In this document: piece by piece, positions 7,589-14,612 of the stretch
Numbering within the stretch: the stretch's first letter is position 1
Layout of the letters: the number at the start of each line of letters is the position of its first letter
Source of the DNA: Euryhalocaulis sp050486445
GTDB taxonomy: Bacteria > Pseudomonadota > Alphaproteobacteria > Caulobacterales > Maricaulaceae
NCBI GenBank assembly: GCA_050486445.1
Contig: JBJHDH010000037.1
Coordinates: 1-27,700 of the forward strand
Direction of reading: 5' to 3'
Length of the DNA stretch: 27,700 nt
Notes under the pieces: generated by a model
Told to the model about the DNA's origin: nothing
Databases searched by the model: none
What the model saw: the letters and a program-made list of their open reading frames with translations, nothing else
Translations under genes and position numbers: made by a program

Positions 7589-8940
7589 GCGGCCTCCTGC
7601 GCTCCAGTCAGCCGGCCGGTCAGGCTGTTGCGGCTGGCGGCGGTGATCTCCACCTGCGCCACCGTTCCACGCAGCGAATCCGGCGCATCGGCGTGCACGG
7701 CCTGCAAAAATGGCGAGCGCCCCGCGAGCTGACCCGGATGGCGCGCCGGCTTTTCGAACAGAACGGGCAAAACGCGGCCGATCATGGACTCGTTGAACGC
7801 ATCCTGCTGCGCGAACAGCACGTCCTGCAACCGGGCGAGGCGGTCGGATTTTTCGGCTTCGGAGACCTGCTCCCCCGCGTCGGCGGCCGGCGTGCCGGGG
7901 CGGCGCGAATATTTGAAGCTGAAGGCGCTGGCATAGCCGATTTCGCGCACGGCGCGCAGGGTCTCCTGAAAATCCGCCTCGGTCTCGCCGGGAAAGCCGA
8001 CGATGAAATCGCCGCTCATCGCAATGCCGGGCTGCGCGGCGCGGATGCGCTCAACAAGGCGCAGATAGTCCGCCAGCGTATGGCGCCGGTTCATCGCTTT
8101 CAGGATGCGGTCGCTACCCGCCTGCAGCGGCAGATGCAGATACGGCATCAATTGCGGCAGGTCGGCGTGCGCGGCGATCAGCTCGTCATCCATGTCGCGC
8201 GGGTGCGAGGTGGTGTAGCGCAGCCGCTCCACGCCCGGAATCTCCGCGATCCTCCGCAGCAGGCCGCCAAGCCCCCCGCCGCCCTCCGCGTCGCGCCAGG
8301 CGTTGACGTTCTGGCCCAGCAGCGTGATCTCGCGCACGCCTTGCCCGGCCAGCGCCCGCGCCTCGTCCAGAATGGCGGCGGCGGGCCGCGAAAACTCGGC
8401 GCCGCGCGTATAGGGCACAACGCAGAACGTGCAGAATTTGTCGCAGCCTTCCTGCACGGTCAGAAAGGCGGCGGGCCCGGTGGCGCGCCGCGCGCCCAGA
8501 TGCGCGAATTTCTCCGGCGCCTCGAATTCGGTCTCCACCGTCCCGCCGGGCGTCTGGCCGCGTCCGGCGCGTTCGATCATCCGGGAGATCATGTCAGGCA
8601 GGCGGTGATAGGATTGCGGGCCGATCACCAGATCGGCTACTGGCGCGCGCGCGGCGATCTCCGCGCCCTCGGCCTGCGCCACGCAGCCCGCGACCGCCAC
8701 CAGCATCTGCCCGCCGGAGGCGGTTTTCTCCGTCTTCAGCGGGCGCAGCCGGCCCAGATCGGAATACAGCTTCTCCGAGGCCTTTTCGCGGATATGGCAG
8801 GTGTTCAGCACCACCAGATCCGCGCCCTCGGGCGTATCGGCCGGTTCATACCCATGCGGCGCCAGAACGTCCGCGATCCGCTCGGAATCGTAGACATTCA
8901 TCTGACAGCCATAGGTCTTGATGAAGACGCGTTTGGTCAT
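7585..8940 (-). CDS. miaB: tRNA-2-methylthio-N6-isopentenyladenosine synthase MiaB
   Basis: MiaB is a radical-SAM methylthiotransferase that modifies i6A37 of tRNAs. The 451-residue product has the full domain set: the N-terminal UPF0004 domain with cluster cysteines C12, C48 and C86 (KTYGCQMN, NTCHIREKA, AGCVAQ), the radical-SAM CxxxCxxC at C166, C170 and C173 (EGCDKFCTFCVVPYTRG), and a C-terminal TRAM domain (about 380-445). The start ATG 8940 gives the standard MTKRVFIKTYGCQMN opening. It heads the long minus-strand series running to metK. A TATAAG at 8984-8979 (minus) could be its -10 box. On its 5' side a BrnT/BrnA pair is transcribed divergently. Confidence 0.97.
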   Translation of the reverse strand: MTKRVFIKTYGCQMNVYDSERIADVLAPHGYEPADTPEGADLVVLNTCHIREKASEKLYSDLGRLRPLKTEKTASGGQMLVAVAGCVAQAEGAEIAARAPVADLVIGPQSYHRLPDMISRMIERAGRGQTPGGTVETEFEAPEKFAHLGARRATGPAAFLTVQEGCDKFCTFCVVPYTRGAEFSRPAAAILDEARALAGQGVREITLLGQNVNAWRDAEGGGGLGGLLRRIAEIPGVERLRYTTSHPRDMDDELIAAHADLPQLMPYLHLPLQAGSDRILKAMNRRHTLADYLRLVERIRAAQPGIAMSGDFIVGFPGETEADFQETLRAVREIGYASAFSFKYSRRPGTPAADAGEQVSEAEKSDRLARLQDVLFAQQDAFNESMIGRVLPVLFEKPARHPGQLAGRSPFLQAVHADAPDSLRGTVAQVEITAASRNSLTGRLTGAQEAA

Positions 8941-9041
8941 CCGGTTCGCACGGGCGCTCTTTGCCTGTCCAGAACACGCTTATACAGGCGGCGGGCCGCT
9001 TATGTGAGACGCAGCGGCGCCCCGCAAGTGCGCCGGACTTG

Positions 9042-9065
9042 ATTGTAGATGCAATTGTAGATACA
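9042..9065 (+). repeat. Tandem 12-bp direct repeat before brnT, candidate autoregulatory operator
   Basis: Two adjacent 12-mers, attgtagatgca (9042-9053) and attgtagataca (9054-9065), differ at one base. The second contains TGTA-GA-TACA, an inverted repeat. They end 4 nt before the brnT ATG. This is the AT-richest spot in the neighbourhood. In BrnT/BrnA systems the ribbon-helix-helix antitoxin represses its own promoter, so an operator role is plausible. A TAGATA at 9058-9063 would suit a leaderless transcript starting at or near the ATG, and no Shine-Dalgarno sequence is visible. Confidence 0.5.
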
Positions 9066-9068
9066 TTT

Positions 9069-9362
9069 ATGCTGTTCGAATGGGACAAGGCCAAGGATGC
9101 AGCCAATATTGCCAAACATGGCGTCAGTTTCGCCATGGCGCGCCGGATTTTCGACGGACCTGTACTGACCCGGATCGACGACCGGCAGGACTATGGAGAG
9201 GTGCGCGAATACAGTCTTGGCGTGGTGGGCGGCGTCCTGATCCTCGTTGTGATCCATACGCGGCGCATGGAAAGGATCAGAATCATTTCGGCCCGCCGCG
9301 CGAACAGGACAGAGCGGAAAGCCTATGAAGAAGCGATACGAAAAGGCGCTGACCCCGGCTGA
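9069..9362 (+). CDS. brnT: BrnT-family type II toxin (ribonuclease)
   Basis: BrnT toxins are small RelE-fold ribonucleases that inhibit translation and are neutralised by BrnA. From ATG 9069 the product is 97 residues and has the family pattern: FEWDKAKDAANIAKHGVSF at residues 3-21, a central beta-sheet (VVGGVLILVVIHTRR), and the C-terminal RIRIISARRANRTERKAYEE. A longer open reading from 8961 has no family character in its first 36 residues. There is no SD sequence; the start sits against a direct repeat. The last 38 nt overlap brnA. It is divergent from miaB and is one of the few plus-strand genes here, in keeping with later acquisition. Confidence 0.93.
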   Translation: MLFEWDKAKDAANIAKHGVSFAMARRIFDGPVLTRIDDRQDYGEVREYSLGVVGGVLILVVIHTRRMERIRIISARRANRTERKAYEEAIRKGADPG

Positions 9363-9591
9363 ACTCGCCGCCTTGCCGGACAGCGAGATCGACTACAGCG
9401 ACATTGCCGAGACGGGCGAGGAATTCTGGAAAACCGCGAGCGTCCGCTGGCCCGACGAACGCGGCAAGACGCCGGTGAGTCTGCGGCTCGACGCCGAGGT
9501 GCTGGACTGGTTCCGCGCTCAGGGCAAAGGCTACCAGACGCGGATCAACGCCGTGCTGCGCAGCTTCTACGAGGCGCATCGCCGGCCCTGA
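9325..9591 (+). CDS. brnA: BrnA-family antitoxin (ribbon-helix-helix)
   Basis: BrnA is the antitoxin and transcriptional repressor of the brnTA operon. The 88-residue product has an N-terminal toxin-binding part with charged residues and tryptophans (FWKTASVRWPDERGK, about 34-48) and a C-terminal ribbon-helix-helix DNA-binding region (TPVSLRLDAEVLDWFRAQ, then GYQTRINAVLRSFYEAHR, about 49-86). The inverted order, toxin first and DNA-binding domain at the C-terminus, is typical of BrnT/BrnA. Its start overlaps the brnT end by 38 nt. Both partners look intact, so the module is probably active. Confidence 0.93.
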   Translation: MKKRYEKALTPAELAALPDSEIDYSDIAETGEEFWKTASVRWPDERGKTPVSLRLDAEVLDWFRAQGKGYQTRINAVLRSFYEAHRRP

Positions 9592-9605
9592 CGCGGGCGC
9601 TCAGC

Positions 9606-9764
9606 CTAAAGCCGGCCATCCGCCTTCAGCCTGTCTTCGACGCGTTTGCGAATATCGGCCTGCGTGCTGCCGCTGACGCCGCTGTCCAGCCCCTCTCCGA
9701 CAAGTGTGCGCAACCTGGCGACATGCGCCTGCGCATTCTGGTCGCGGCGAACAAGGCCCGTCAC
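9606..9764 (-). pseudogene. ParD-like antitoxin C-terminal remnant
   Basis: A 52-codon minus-strand reading starts at GTG 9764, overlapping the cupin stop in a GTGA, and ends at TAG 9606. Its product reads GLVRRDQNAQAHVARLRTLV then GEGLDSGVSGSTQADIRKRV and ends DRLKADGRL. This matches the C-terminal half of ParD/CopG-type antitoxins (the '-LVRRDQE...LR.L..EGL.SG.S' pattern and a charged toxin-wrapping tail). The N-terminal ribbon-helix-helix is absent: the frame upstream runs into the cupin gene and reads as nonsense. No parE-like toxin follows. I read it as a 5'-truncated relic; a short translated peptide coupled to the cupin gene cannot be excluded. Confidence 0.5.
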
Positions 9765-10174
9765 AGCGGGGCGTCGTCCAGCGAGCGGTGCTGCGTGCCC
9801 TTGCCGGCGGTGACGAAGACAATGCGGCCGGGCTCCAGGGTTTTCAGGAAATGCCAGGCGCCGCGCGGGATCAGCAGGGTCTGGCCCGCCGCCAGCCCGT
9901 GTTCGCTGCGCGCCCCGTCCTGTTCCAGAATGGCGCGATATGCGCCGGACTGGGCGATCAGCAATTCGTCGCCTTCGGGGTGCATCTCCCAGTGCGGGAA
10001 ATCCGCGTCCAGATCGAAGGCGGTGACCAGAAAGGCGCTCGTCTCCGCCTTGCGGCCGATGGCGGCGAAATCGTTCCAGAATCCGTCGGCGGAAACCGCC
10101 TCGGCCGCGCCGCCGGGCGACAGCCAGAAATAGGCGGCGGTGGAATCGGGCGCGGATTTTGGCGCGGCGCCCAT
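9761..10174 (-). CDS. Small single-domain cupin protein
   Basis: The 137-residue product is a small cupin of unknown substrate. Motif 1 is visible as HWEMHPEGDELLIAQSG (H61, H65, E70, G77) and motif 2 as GQTLLIPRGAWHFLK (G97, P103, G105, H108). These give the residues expected for a metal site in a beta-barrel fold. No extra catalytic domain is present. It starts 9 nt after the fur stop and is probably co-transcribed with fur, so iron-linked expression is possible. At its 3' end the stop codon overlaps the GTG of the ParD-like remnant. Its position between fur and miaB suggests it arrived with the accessory segment. Confidence 0.8.
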   Translation of the reverse strand: MGAAPKSAPDSTAAYFWLSPGGAAEAVSADGFWNDFAAIGRKAETSAFLVTAFDLDADFPHWEMHPEGDELLIAQSGAYRAILEQDGARSEHGLAAGQTLLIPRGAWHFLKTLEPGRIVFVTAGKGTQHRSLDDAPL

Positions 10175-10183
10175 GCGCGGCGC

Positions 10184-10594
10184 CTATTTGCTGACCTTGA
10201 CGCCGTACAGCTCCAGCCGGTGATCGACCAGCCGGTAGCCGAGCTTGGCGGCCATCCGTTCCTGTAACCGCTCGATCTCCTCGTCCACGAACTCGATCAC
10301 CTCGCCGGTCTTCACGTCGATCAGATGGTCGTGGTGGCGTTCGGTCGCTTCCTCATAGCGGGCGCGGCCGTCGCGGAAATCGTGGCGCTCGATAATGCCC
10401 GCCTCCTCGAACAGGCGCACGGTGCGATAGACCGTGGCGAGCGAGATATGCGGGTCGATCCTGCTGGCGCGGGCGTAGAGTTCCTCGGCGTCGGGATGGT
10501 CCTCGGACTCGGACAGCACGCGGGCGATCACCCGGCGCTGTTCGGTCATGCGCAGGCCCTTCTCCACGCACAATTCTTCAATGCGGCTTGGCAT
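10184..10594 (-). CDS. fur: Fur-family metal-responsive transcriptional regulator
   Basis: Fur-type repressor that senses Fe2+ or, in some alphaproteobacteria, Mn2+ (then called Mur). The 136-residue product has the winged helix with recognition segment ISLATVYRTVRLFEEAG (50-66) and a C-terminal dimerisation domain. Metal-ligand candidates include H33 in EDHPDAEELY, E81, and the HHDH cluster (87-90) before LIDVKTGEVIEF. The CxxC structural zinc pair of gamma-proteobacterial Fur is missing; the only cysteine is C9. This is normal for alphaproteobacterial members. A palindrome at 10638-10656 may be its own operator. It lies upstream of the cupin gene. Confidence 0.92.
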   Translation of the reverse strand: MPSRIEELCVEKGLRMTEQRRVIARVLSESEDHPDAEELYARASRIDPHISLATVYRTVRLFEEAGIIERHDFRDGRARYEEATERHHDHLIDVKTGEVIEFVDEEIERLQERMAAKLGYRLVDHRLELYGVKVSK

Positions 10595-10637
10595 GGCCCC
10601 AACTCTAGGCGCGGCGCCCCGTCCGGTCCACAGGGCG

Positions 10638-10656
10638 ATTGCAAAGCATTTGCGGA
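10638..10656 (-). promoter_or_regulatory. Candidate Fur/Mur operator upstream of fur
   Basis: The sequence TTGCAAAGCATTTGCGG (10639-10655) contains GCAAA-gca-TTTGC, an inverted repeat about 45 nt before the fur start. It resembles the TGCAAAT/ATTTGCA-rich boxes reported for alphaproteobacterial Fur and Mur. Autoregulation is an inference. Confidence 0.35.
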
Positions 10657-10677
10657 AAGGGTGGGTTTCCGATGTGT

Positions 10678-11130
10678 TTATAGTGACTTGCGCAGCAAAA
10701 GCGCCGCGGCCCCGTCTTCGTAATAACGCGGCCGGCGCCCGACCTGGCGATAGTCGGCGCGATAATAGAGCGTCATGGCCGCGACGTTCTTTTCCGACAC
10801 TTCCAGAAAGATCGCATCCGCGCCCTTGTCACGGCAGGAATCCTCCAGCAGCGACAGAAGCTGCTCGCCCGTTCCGCGCCGGCGCGACGTCTCGGCCACC
10901 ACCAGCGACAGCACTTCGGCCTCGTCCGCCGCGACACGGCCGAGCGCGAATCCCGTCAGCGTGTCGCCGCGCCAGGCCGCGCGCGCGGTCGAGCCCGGCT
11001 CGTCCAGCAGCAGCGCCAGTTCCTGCGCGCTCCAGCCGCGCGGAAACGCGGTGCGGTGCAGCGCCGCCAGCGCCCCGGCGTCGTCCGCGCCCGCCGCGCC
11101 ATAGCGCAGCCTCGCCAGCCGGCTCATCAT
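10678..11130 (-). CDS. rimI: Ribosomal-protein-alanine N-acetyltransferase RimI-like (GNAT)
   Basis: GNAT acetyltransferase of the RimI type, which acetylates the N-terminal alanine of ribosomal protein S18 in enterobacteria. From ATG 11130 the product is 150 residues. The N-terminal part LHRTAFPRGWSAQELALLL is the typical RimI opening; the acetyl-CoA binding motif is SRRRGTGEQLL (82-92), followed by IFLEVSEKNVAAMTLYYRADYRQVGRRPRYY (107-137), characteristic of RimI. The ATG overlaps the tsaB stop in ATGATGA, so translation is coupled. The reading frame stays open far upstream, but that part is a shadow of tsaB. tsaB-rimI adjacency is conserved across bacteria. Confidence 0.92.
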   Translation of the reverse strand: MMSRLARLRYGAAGADDAGALAALHRTAFPRGWSAQELALLLDEPGSTARAAWRGDTLTGFALGRVAADEAEVLSLVVAETSRRRGTGEQLLSLLEDSCRDKGADAIFLEVSEKNVAAMTLYYRADYRQVGRRPRYYEDGAAALLLRKSL

Positions 11131-11798
11131 CGGGCGGGCTCCCTCCGGGCGGCGGGGGGCATTACGCCTCCGGGCAATTTGGCGTCGGGCGGACGCAGAT
11201 AGAAAGGCGAGGGGGGATACGCCGCCGGATCGGCGGCGGCGATGCGCGCCAGAAGGTCCAGATCGGCGCCCGGCCCCGCCTCCGCGCGCGCGCCGGGAAT
11301 CCGCACCGCCAGCGCCGCCGCGCCGGACCCCGCGATCAGCGGCGCGGGCGCAAAGGCGGCGATGCGGGAAACGGCGTCTTCCAGCATCAGGCGTTGCACC
11401 GGGCCCTGCATTGCGCCGTTGCGATAAAGGCGGATCGCCATCTCGCCCCGTCCGGCGTCGTGCGCGGCGGCCAGATGCGGCGCATCGGGATAGGCGGCCA
11501 CGATCAGATCGAACAGCGAGACGCCCAGCGCCGGAATATCCAGCGTCAGCGCCAGACCGCGGGCAAAGGCGATCCCCACGCGCAGGCCGGCGAAACTGCC
11601 CGGCCCCGAGATCGCGGCGATGCGGCCGAGCGCGCCGGGGGGAACGCCGGCTTCGGCCAGCGCGGCGCGCGCCATTGGCGCCAGACGCTCCGCATGGCCG
11701 CGCCCTGCGGTCTCGCGCAATGCCGCGCACCGCACGCCATCGCGGGCGAGCAGAACGGCGCAATCGGCGCCCGACGTATCCAGACACAAGATCAGCAT
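11127..11798 (-). CDS. tsaB: tRNA threonylcarbamoyladenosine biosynthesis protein TsaB
   Basis: TsaB partners TsaD and TsaE in making t6A37 in tRNA. The 223-residue product has the ASKHA-fold start MLILCLDTSGADCAVLLARD, the family stretch HAERLAPMARAALAEAG and ISGPGSFAGLRVGIAFARGLAL (about 64-86), which is highly diagnostic. The C-terminal half is divergent as usual and ends with a proline/alanine-rich tail. The TGA is shared with the rimI start. The 76-nt upstream stretch to the nitroreductase gene shows no clear terminator. TsaD is not in this window. Confidence 0.94.
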   Translation of the reverse strand: MLILCLDTSGADCAVLLARDGVRCAALRETAGRGHAERLAPMARAALAEAGVPPGALGRIAAISGPGSFAGLRVGIAFARGLALTLDIPALGVSLFDLIVAAYPDAPHLAAAHDAGRGEMAIRLYRNGAMQGPVQRLMLEDAVSRIAAFAPAPLIAGSGAAALAVRIPGARAEAGPGADLDLLARIAAADPAAYPPSPFYLRPPDAKLPGGVMPPAARREPAR

Positions 11799-11874
11799 GT
11801 CAGCGTTTCAGCATGGAGCACCGGCGCGGCGCGCGCGTCCTTGGCGACTGCGGGCCTTTCCCTCGCTCCCGATC

Positions 11875-12483
11875 CTACAGGATCGCGCACGCCTCCTGAA
11901 ACGACAGGCGCGGCAGGCGCGGATGCAGATTCGCGTCGTCGCCATAGCCGAGATTGCAGATAAAGTTGACGCGCCAGTGACGCATCCGCTCGTCCCTGCC
12001 GAAGAATTCGCCTTCCACGCCGTCCTTGTCAAAGCCCGACATCGGGCCGCAATCCAGCCCCATCATCCGCGCCGCGATGATAAAATACGCCGCCTGAAGT
12101 GTGCCGTTGCGGAAACCGTGCTCGCTCCGCGCCGCATCGGGGGCGAAGACGTCTTGCATCTGTGGCCTGTGCGGGAAAAGCTGGGGCAGCTTCTCATGGA
12201 ACAGATAGTCCCAGGCGATAATGGCGACCCAGGGCGCGGCCAGCGTCTTGGCGCGATTGCCCTCATTCATATGCGGGGCGAGCCGCTGTTTCGCCGCCTC
12301 CGATTTCAGGAACAGGAAACGCGCCGGGCACTGATTGGCGCTGGTCGGGCCAAGGCGCATCAGGTCATAGGCGGCGCGGATCAGCGTTTCGGGAACATCG
12401 CGCCCGATCCAGCCATTGCGCGTGCGGGCGTTTCGGAACACCTGATCGAGACAGGCATCGGCGACGGGAGCGTTAACGGGCAT
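11875..12483 (-). CDS. Nitroreductase-family protein, RutE/malonic semialdehyde reductase-like
   Basis: The 202-residue product is an FMN-dependent NADH/NADPH oxidoreductase of the nitroreductase superfamily. The sequence follows the RutE (HadB-like) branch: LDQVFRNARTRNGWIGRDVP (about 12-31), LMRLGPTSANQCPARFLFLKS (about 41-61), an internal APWVAIIAWDYLFHEKLPQLF, and GLDCGPMSGFDKDGVEGEFF. RutE reduces malonic semialdehyde in pyrimidine degradation in E. coli; no other rut genes are present here, so the substrate is open. It is transcribed away from the CitE-like gene across an 86-bp spacer. Start ATG 12483 fits the family. Confidence 0.85.
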   Translation of the reverse strand: MPVNAPVADACLDQVFRNARTRNGWIGRDVPETLIRAAYDLMRLGPTSANQCPARFLFLKSEAAKQRLAPHMNEGNRAKTLAAPWVAIIAWDYLFHEKLPQLFPHRPQMQDVFAPDAARSEHGFRNGTLQAAYFIIAARMMGLDCGPMSGFDKDGVEGEFFGRDERMRHWRVNFICNLGYGDDANLHPRLPRLSFQEACAIL

Positions 12484-12569
12484 GAAATGGTCCTTCGCAG
12501 CGTGAAGGGGAGAATCCTAGCGGCGCCGCGCCGCGCGCGCGACCTTCCATGCATTGCGGGGGGCGCGGC

Positions 12570-13427
12570 GTGAGGCCGCTGCGTTCCATCCTGTTCGTGC
12601 CGGCCGCCAATGCGCGCGCGGTGGAAAAGGCGGCGGGCCTGGCCTGCGACGCGGTAATCCTGGACCTGGAAGACAGCGCTCTGCCGTCGCAGAAGGACGC
12701 CGCCCGCGCCCGCGCCGCGGAATCCCCGTGCGGAACGGCCGGGCGGGTGCGCGCGATCCGCGTCAATGCGCCCGGCAGCCCGTGGTTCGCGGAAGACATT
12801 GTCGCAGCGGCCGCCAAGCCCGACTGCGCTGTGGTGCTGCCCAAAGTCTCGTCCGCCGGCGATCTTGTTCGCGCGCGTGCGGCGCTGGCGGCGGCGGGCG
12901 GGAAGAATCCGCTCTGGGCGATGATCGAGACTCCCAAAGCCGTGCTGAACCTGAAAGACATCGCCGCCAGCACGCGCGAGACAGACTGTCAGACGCTGAT
13001 CGCCGGATCGAACGATCTGGCGGCCGCGCTGCGCCTGCCGCCGAATGGCGGGCAGATGCGCGCGGCGCTCGCGCCCTGTCTGGCGCAGATCGTGCTGGCG
13101 GCGCGCGCTTATGATCTGGCCGCGCTCGATGGCGTCTATAACGACTTCACCAATGCGGAAGGCTTTATCGCCGAGGCGCGCGCCGGCCGTGCGCTCGGCT
13201 TTGATGGCAAGACGCTGATCCATCCTTCGCAGGTCGCAGCGGCGAACGAGATTTTCAGCCCCACCGAGGCAGAGCTGGACTGGGCGCGGCGGGTAATCGC
13301 GGCTTTCGCTGCGCCGGAGGCGGCGGACAAGGGCGCGGTGCGGATGGGCGGAGAGATGCTGGAGCGGATGCATTTGGCGCGCGCCGAGTCGATGCTGGCG
13401 CTCGCCGCCGCCAGCCGGATGAAGTGA
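12570..13427 (+). CDS. HpcH/HpaI aldolase / citrate lyase beta-subunit-like (CitE-like) protein
   Basis: A TIM-barrel enzyme of the CitE/malyl-CoA lyase superfamily, which cleaves or hydrolyses acyl-CoA adducts such as malyl-CoA with Mg2+. From GTG 12570 the product is 285 residues and starts MRPLRSILFVPAANARAVEK. Key motifs are VILDLEDSALPSQK (29-42), RVNAPGSPWF with R64, the metal ligand glutamate in MIETPKA (E120), an aspartate in AGSNDLAA (D149), and GKTLIHPSQV (213-222). A G-rich run lies 8-12 nt before the GTG; an ATG at 12549 is in frame but less suited. Citrate lyase alpha and gamma subunits are absent, so true citrate lyase is unlikely. arsC follows after 28 nt, probably in one transcript. 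Confidence 0.88.
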   Translation: MRPLRSILFVPAANARAVEKAAGLACDAVILDLEDSALPSQKDAARARAAESPCGTAGRVRAIRVNAPGSPWFAEDIVAAAAKPDCAVVLPKVSSAGDLVRARAALAAAGGKNPLWAMIETPKAVLNLKDIAASTRETDCQTLIAGSNDLAAALRLPPNGGQMRAALAPCLAQIVLAARAYDLAALDGVYNDFTNAEGFIAEARAGRALGFDGKTLIHPSQVAAANEIFSPTEAELDWARRVIAAFAAPEAADKGAVRMGGEMLERMHLARAESMLALAAASRMK

Positions 13428-13455
13428 CATATGATGTAATGCCGGAGACCGAAGA

Positions 13456-13824
13456 ATGAGCGTGACGATCTATCACAATCCGCAATGCAGCAAATCGCGG
13501 CAGACGCTGGCGCTGCTGCGCGACCATGGCGTCGAGCCAAAGATCGTCGAATATCTGAAGACGCCGCCAGATGCAGGGACGCTGCGCGCGCTGGTGCGGG
13601 CGCTGGGCTTCGATTCCCCGCGCCAGCTCATGCGCACCAAAGAGGCGGAATATCGCGAACTGGGTCTGGCGGGCGAGGACGATCCGGAAAAGCTGCTGGC
13701 CGCCATGGCGAAACATCCGCGCCTGATCGAGCGGCCGGTTGTGGTGAAGGGCGATCCGGCGAAAGGCGGGCGGGCCGCGCTTGGCCGCCCGCCCGAGGCG
13801 GTGCTGACGATGCTGGGAAAATAG
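13456..13824 (+). CDS. arsC: Arsenate reductase, glutaredoxin-dependent ArsC/YffB superfamily
   Basis: ArsC reduces arsenate to arsenite using glutathione and glutaredoxin. The 122-residue product has the thioredoxin fold with catalytic C11 in HNPQCSKS and the arginine triad at R60 (QLMRTKE), R93 (IERPVVV) and R106 (GRAALGRPP), which aligns well with the R60/R94/R107 set of the R773 enzyme. That supports a real arsenate reductase rather than a YffB/Spx paralogue. It lies 28 nt after the CitE-like gene and no arsB, acr3 or arsR is nearby, so it is not in a classic ars operon. ATG 13456 is preceded by a purine-rich GGAGACCGAAGA. Confidence 0.88.
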   Translation: MSVTIYHNPQCSKSRQTLALLRDHGVEPKIVEYLKTPPDAGTLRALVRALGFDSPRQLMRTKEAEYRELGLAGEDDPEKLLAAMAKHPRLIERPVVVKGDPAKGGRAALGRPPEAVLTMLGK

Positions 13825-13893
13825 GGGGATGGATCGCAACCCCCGTCCGCCACGCGCCACCCACCATCCTCATCCCTCGAGACGCCCCGCCCC

Positions 13894-14403
13894 TCAGAGC
13901 GTGCGGCGCGCGGCGGCGATGGAGTCCAGCACTGCGGCGGCGTCGGATGCGGCGCGGCGCACGCGCTTTTTCTGCGGCTGATAGGCCAGGCGCGCATGCG
14001 CCTCGCAATAGGGCGAACCGGGTTCGGCGGCGCGGCCGCAAAAGCGGAAATCCGCATCGTCCGGGTCGCCGATGGGCCAGCGGCAGATACGCGAGCCGAG
14101 CGTCAGCACCGTGGCGTATTCGCCGTTGGGCAGGCGGGCCGGCTCCACCGGGGCGGGCGGCGGCGGGGCGCTGCGCGCCGCCGCGATGGCGGGCGTGGTC
14201 CGCGCCGGTCTGGCGGCGGCGGGTTTCGTGCTGCGGCGCTGCGGGCGCGATGGCGTCGCCCGGCCCGAAAGCCCCAGACGATGCACCTTGCCGATCACCG
14301 CGTTGCGCGTGACCCCCCCCAGACGCTGGGCGATCTGGCTGGCGGACAGACCCTCCGCCCAGAGCTTCTTCAGCAGCTCGACGCGCTCGTCATTCCAGCC
14401 CAT
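13894..14403 (-). CDS. gcrA: Cell cycle regulator GcrA
   Basis: GcrA is an alphaproteobacterial sigma70-associated transcription factor that activates S-phase genes, mainly at promoters methylated by CcrM at GANTC. The 169-residue product has the signature N-terminus MGWNDERVELLKKLWAEGLS with an HTH (ASQIAQRLGGVTRNAVIGKVHRLGL, 21-45), a basic, Ala/Pro-rich linker (about 48-90), and the C-terminal domain with ICRWPIGDPDDADFRFCG and PYCEAHARLAYQP. Four possible metal ligands are C107, C122, C133 and H136. Its presence restricts the host to the GcrA/CcrM group of alphaproteobacteria. The upstream region has DnaA-box-like sites (14520-14550). It converges with arsC across 69 bp. Confidence 0.95.
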   Translation of the reverse strand: MGWNDERVELLKKLWAEGLSASQIAQRLGGVTRNAVIGKVHRLGLSGRATPSRPQRRSTKPAAARPARTTPAIAAARSAPPPPAPVEPARLPNGEYATVLTLGSRICRWPIGDPDDADFRFCGRAAEPGSPYCEAHARLAYQPQKKRVRRAASDAAAVLDSIAAARRTL

Positions 14404-14499
14404 GGCAAACCCCCCAGCCTGATAGATGGCCTATATCTTGTGTCCATCCCGCTCATTAACTGCGCAGGACGCTAGATATCGTAGCCGTCTAAAGGGGGG

Positions 14500-14553
14500 C
14501 CACAAGATGCGCGGATGCGCTTTCCACAGGAAACAAGATGTTGTGGATAGATA
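14500..14553 (-). promoter_or_regulatory. Possible DnaA-binding cluster upstream of gcrA
   Basis: TGTGGATAG at 14542-14550 is the reverse complement of CTATCCACA, one base off the DnaA box TTATCCACA. CTTTCCACA at 14520-14528 is two bases off on the plus strand. The motif ACAAGAT also occurs at 14502-14508 and 14533-14539, and inverted at 14435-14441. In Caulobacter, DnaA activates gcrA transcription. The sites lie about 120-150 bp upstream of the gcrA start, so a regulatory role is an inference. Confidence 0.35.
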
Positions 14554-14612
14554 TGGGCAGCCGAAGCCGCATCTGGCGGACCAGGAGACCCTATAAAATC
14601 AATAGATTGAGA

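Noticed and set aside
8961..9068. N-terminal extension of BrnT
   Set aside because: The frame is open for 36 more codons, but BrnT proteins begin at the MLFEWD equivalent and the extension has no family character.
9601..9822. 73-codon minus-strand frame ending at 9601
   Set aside because: It is an arginine/cysteine-rich shadow; the adjacent frame (9606-9764) carries the ParD-like sequence instead.
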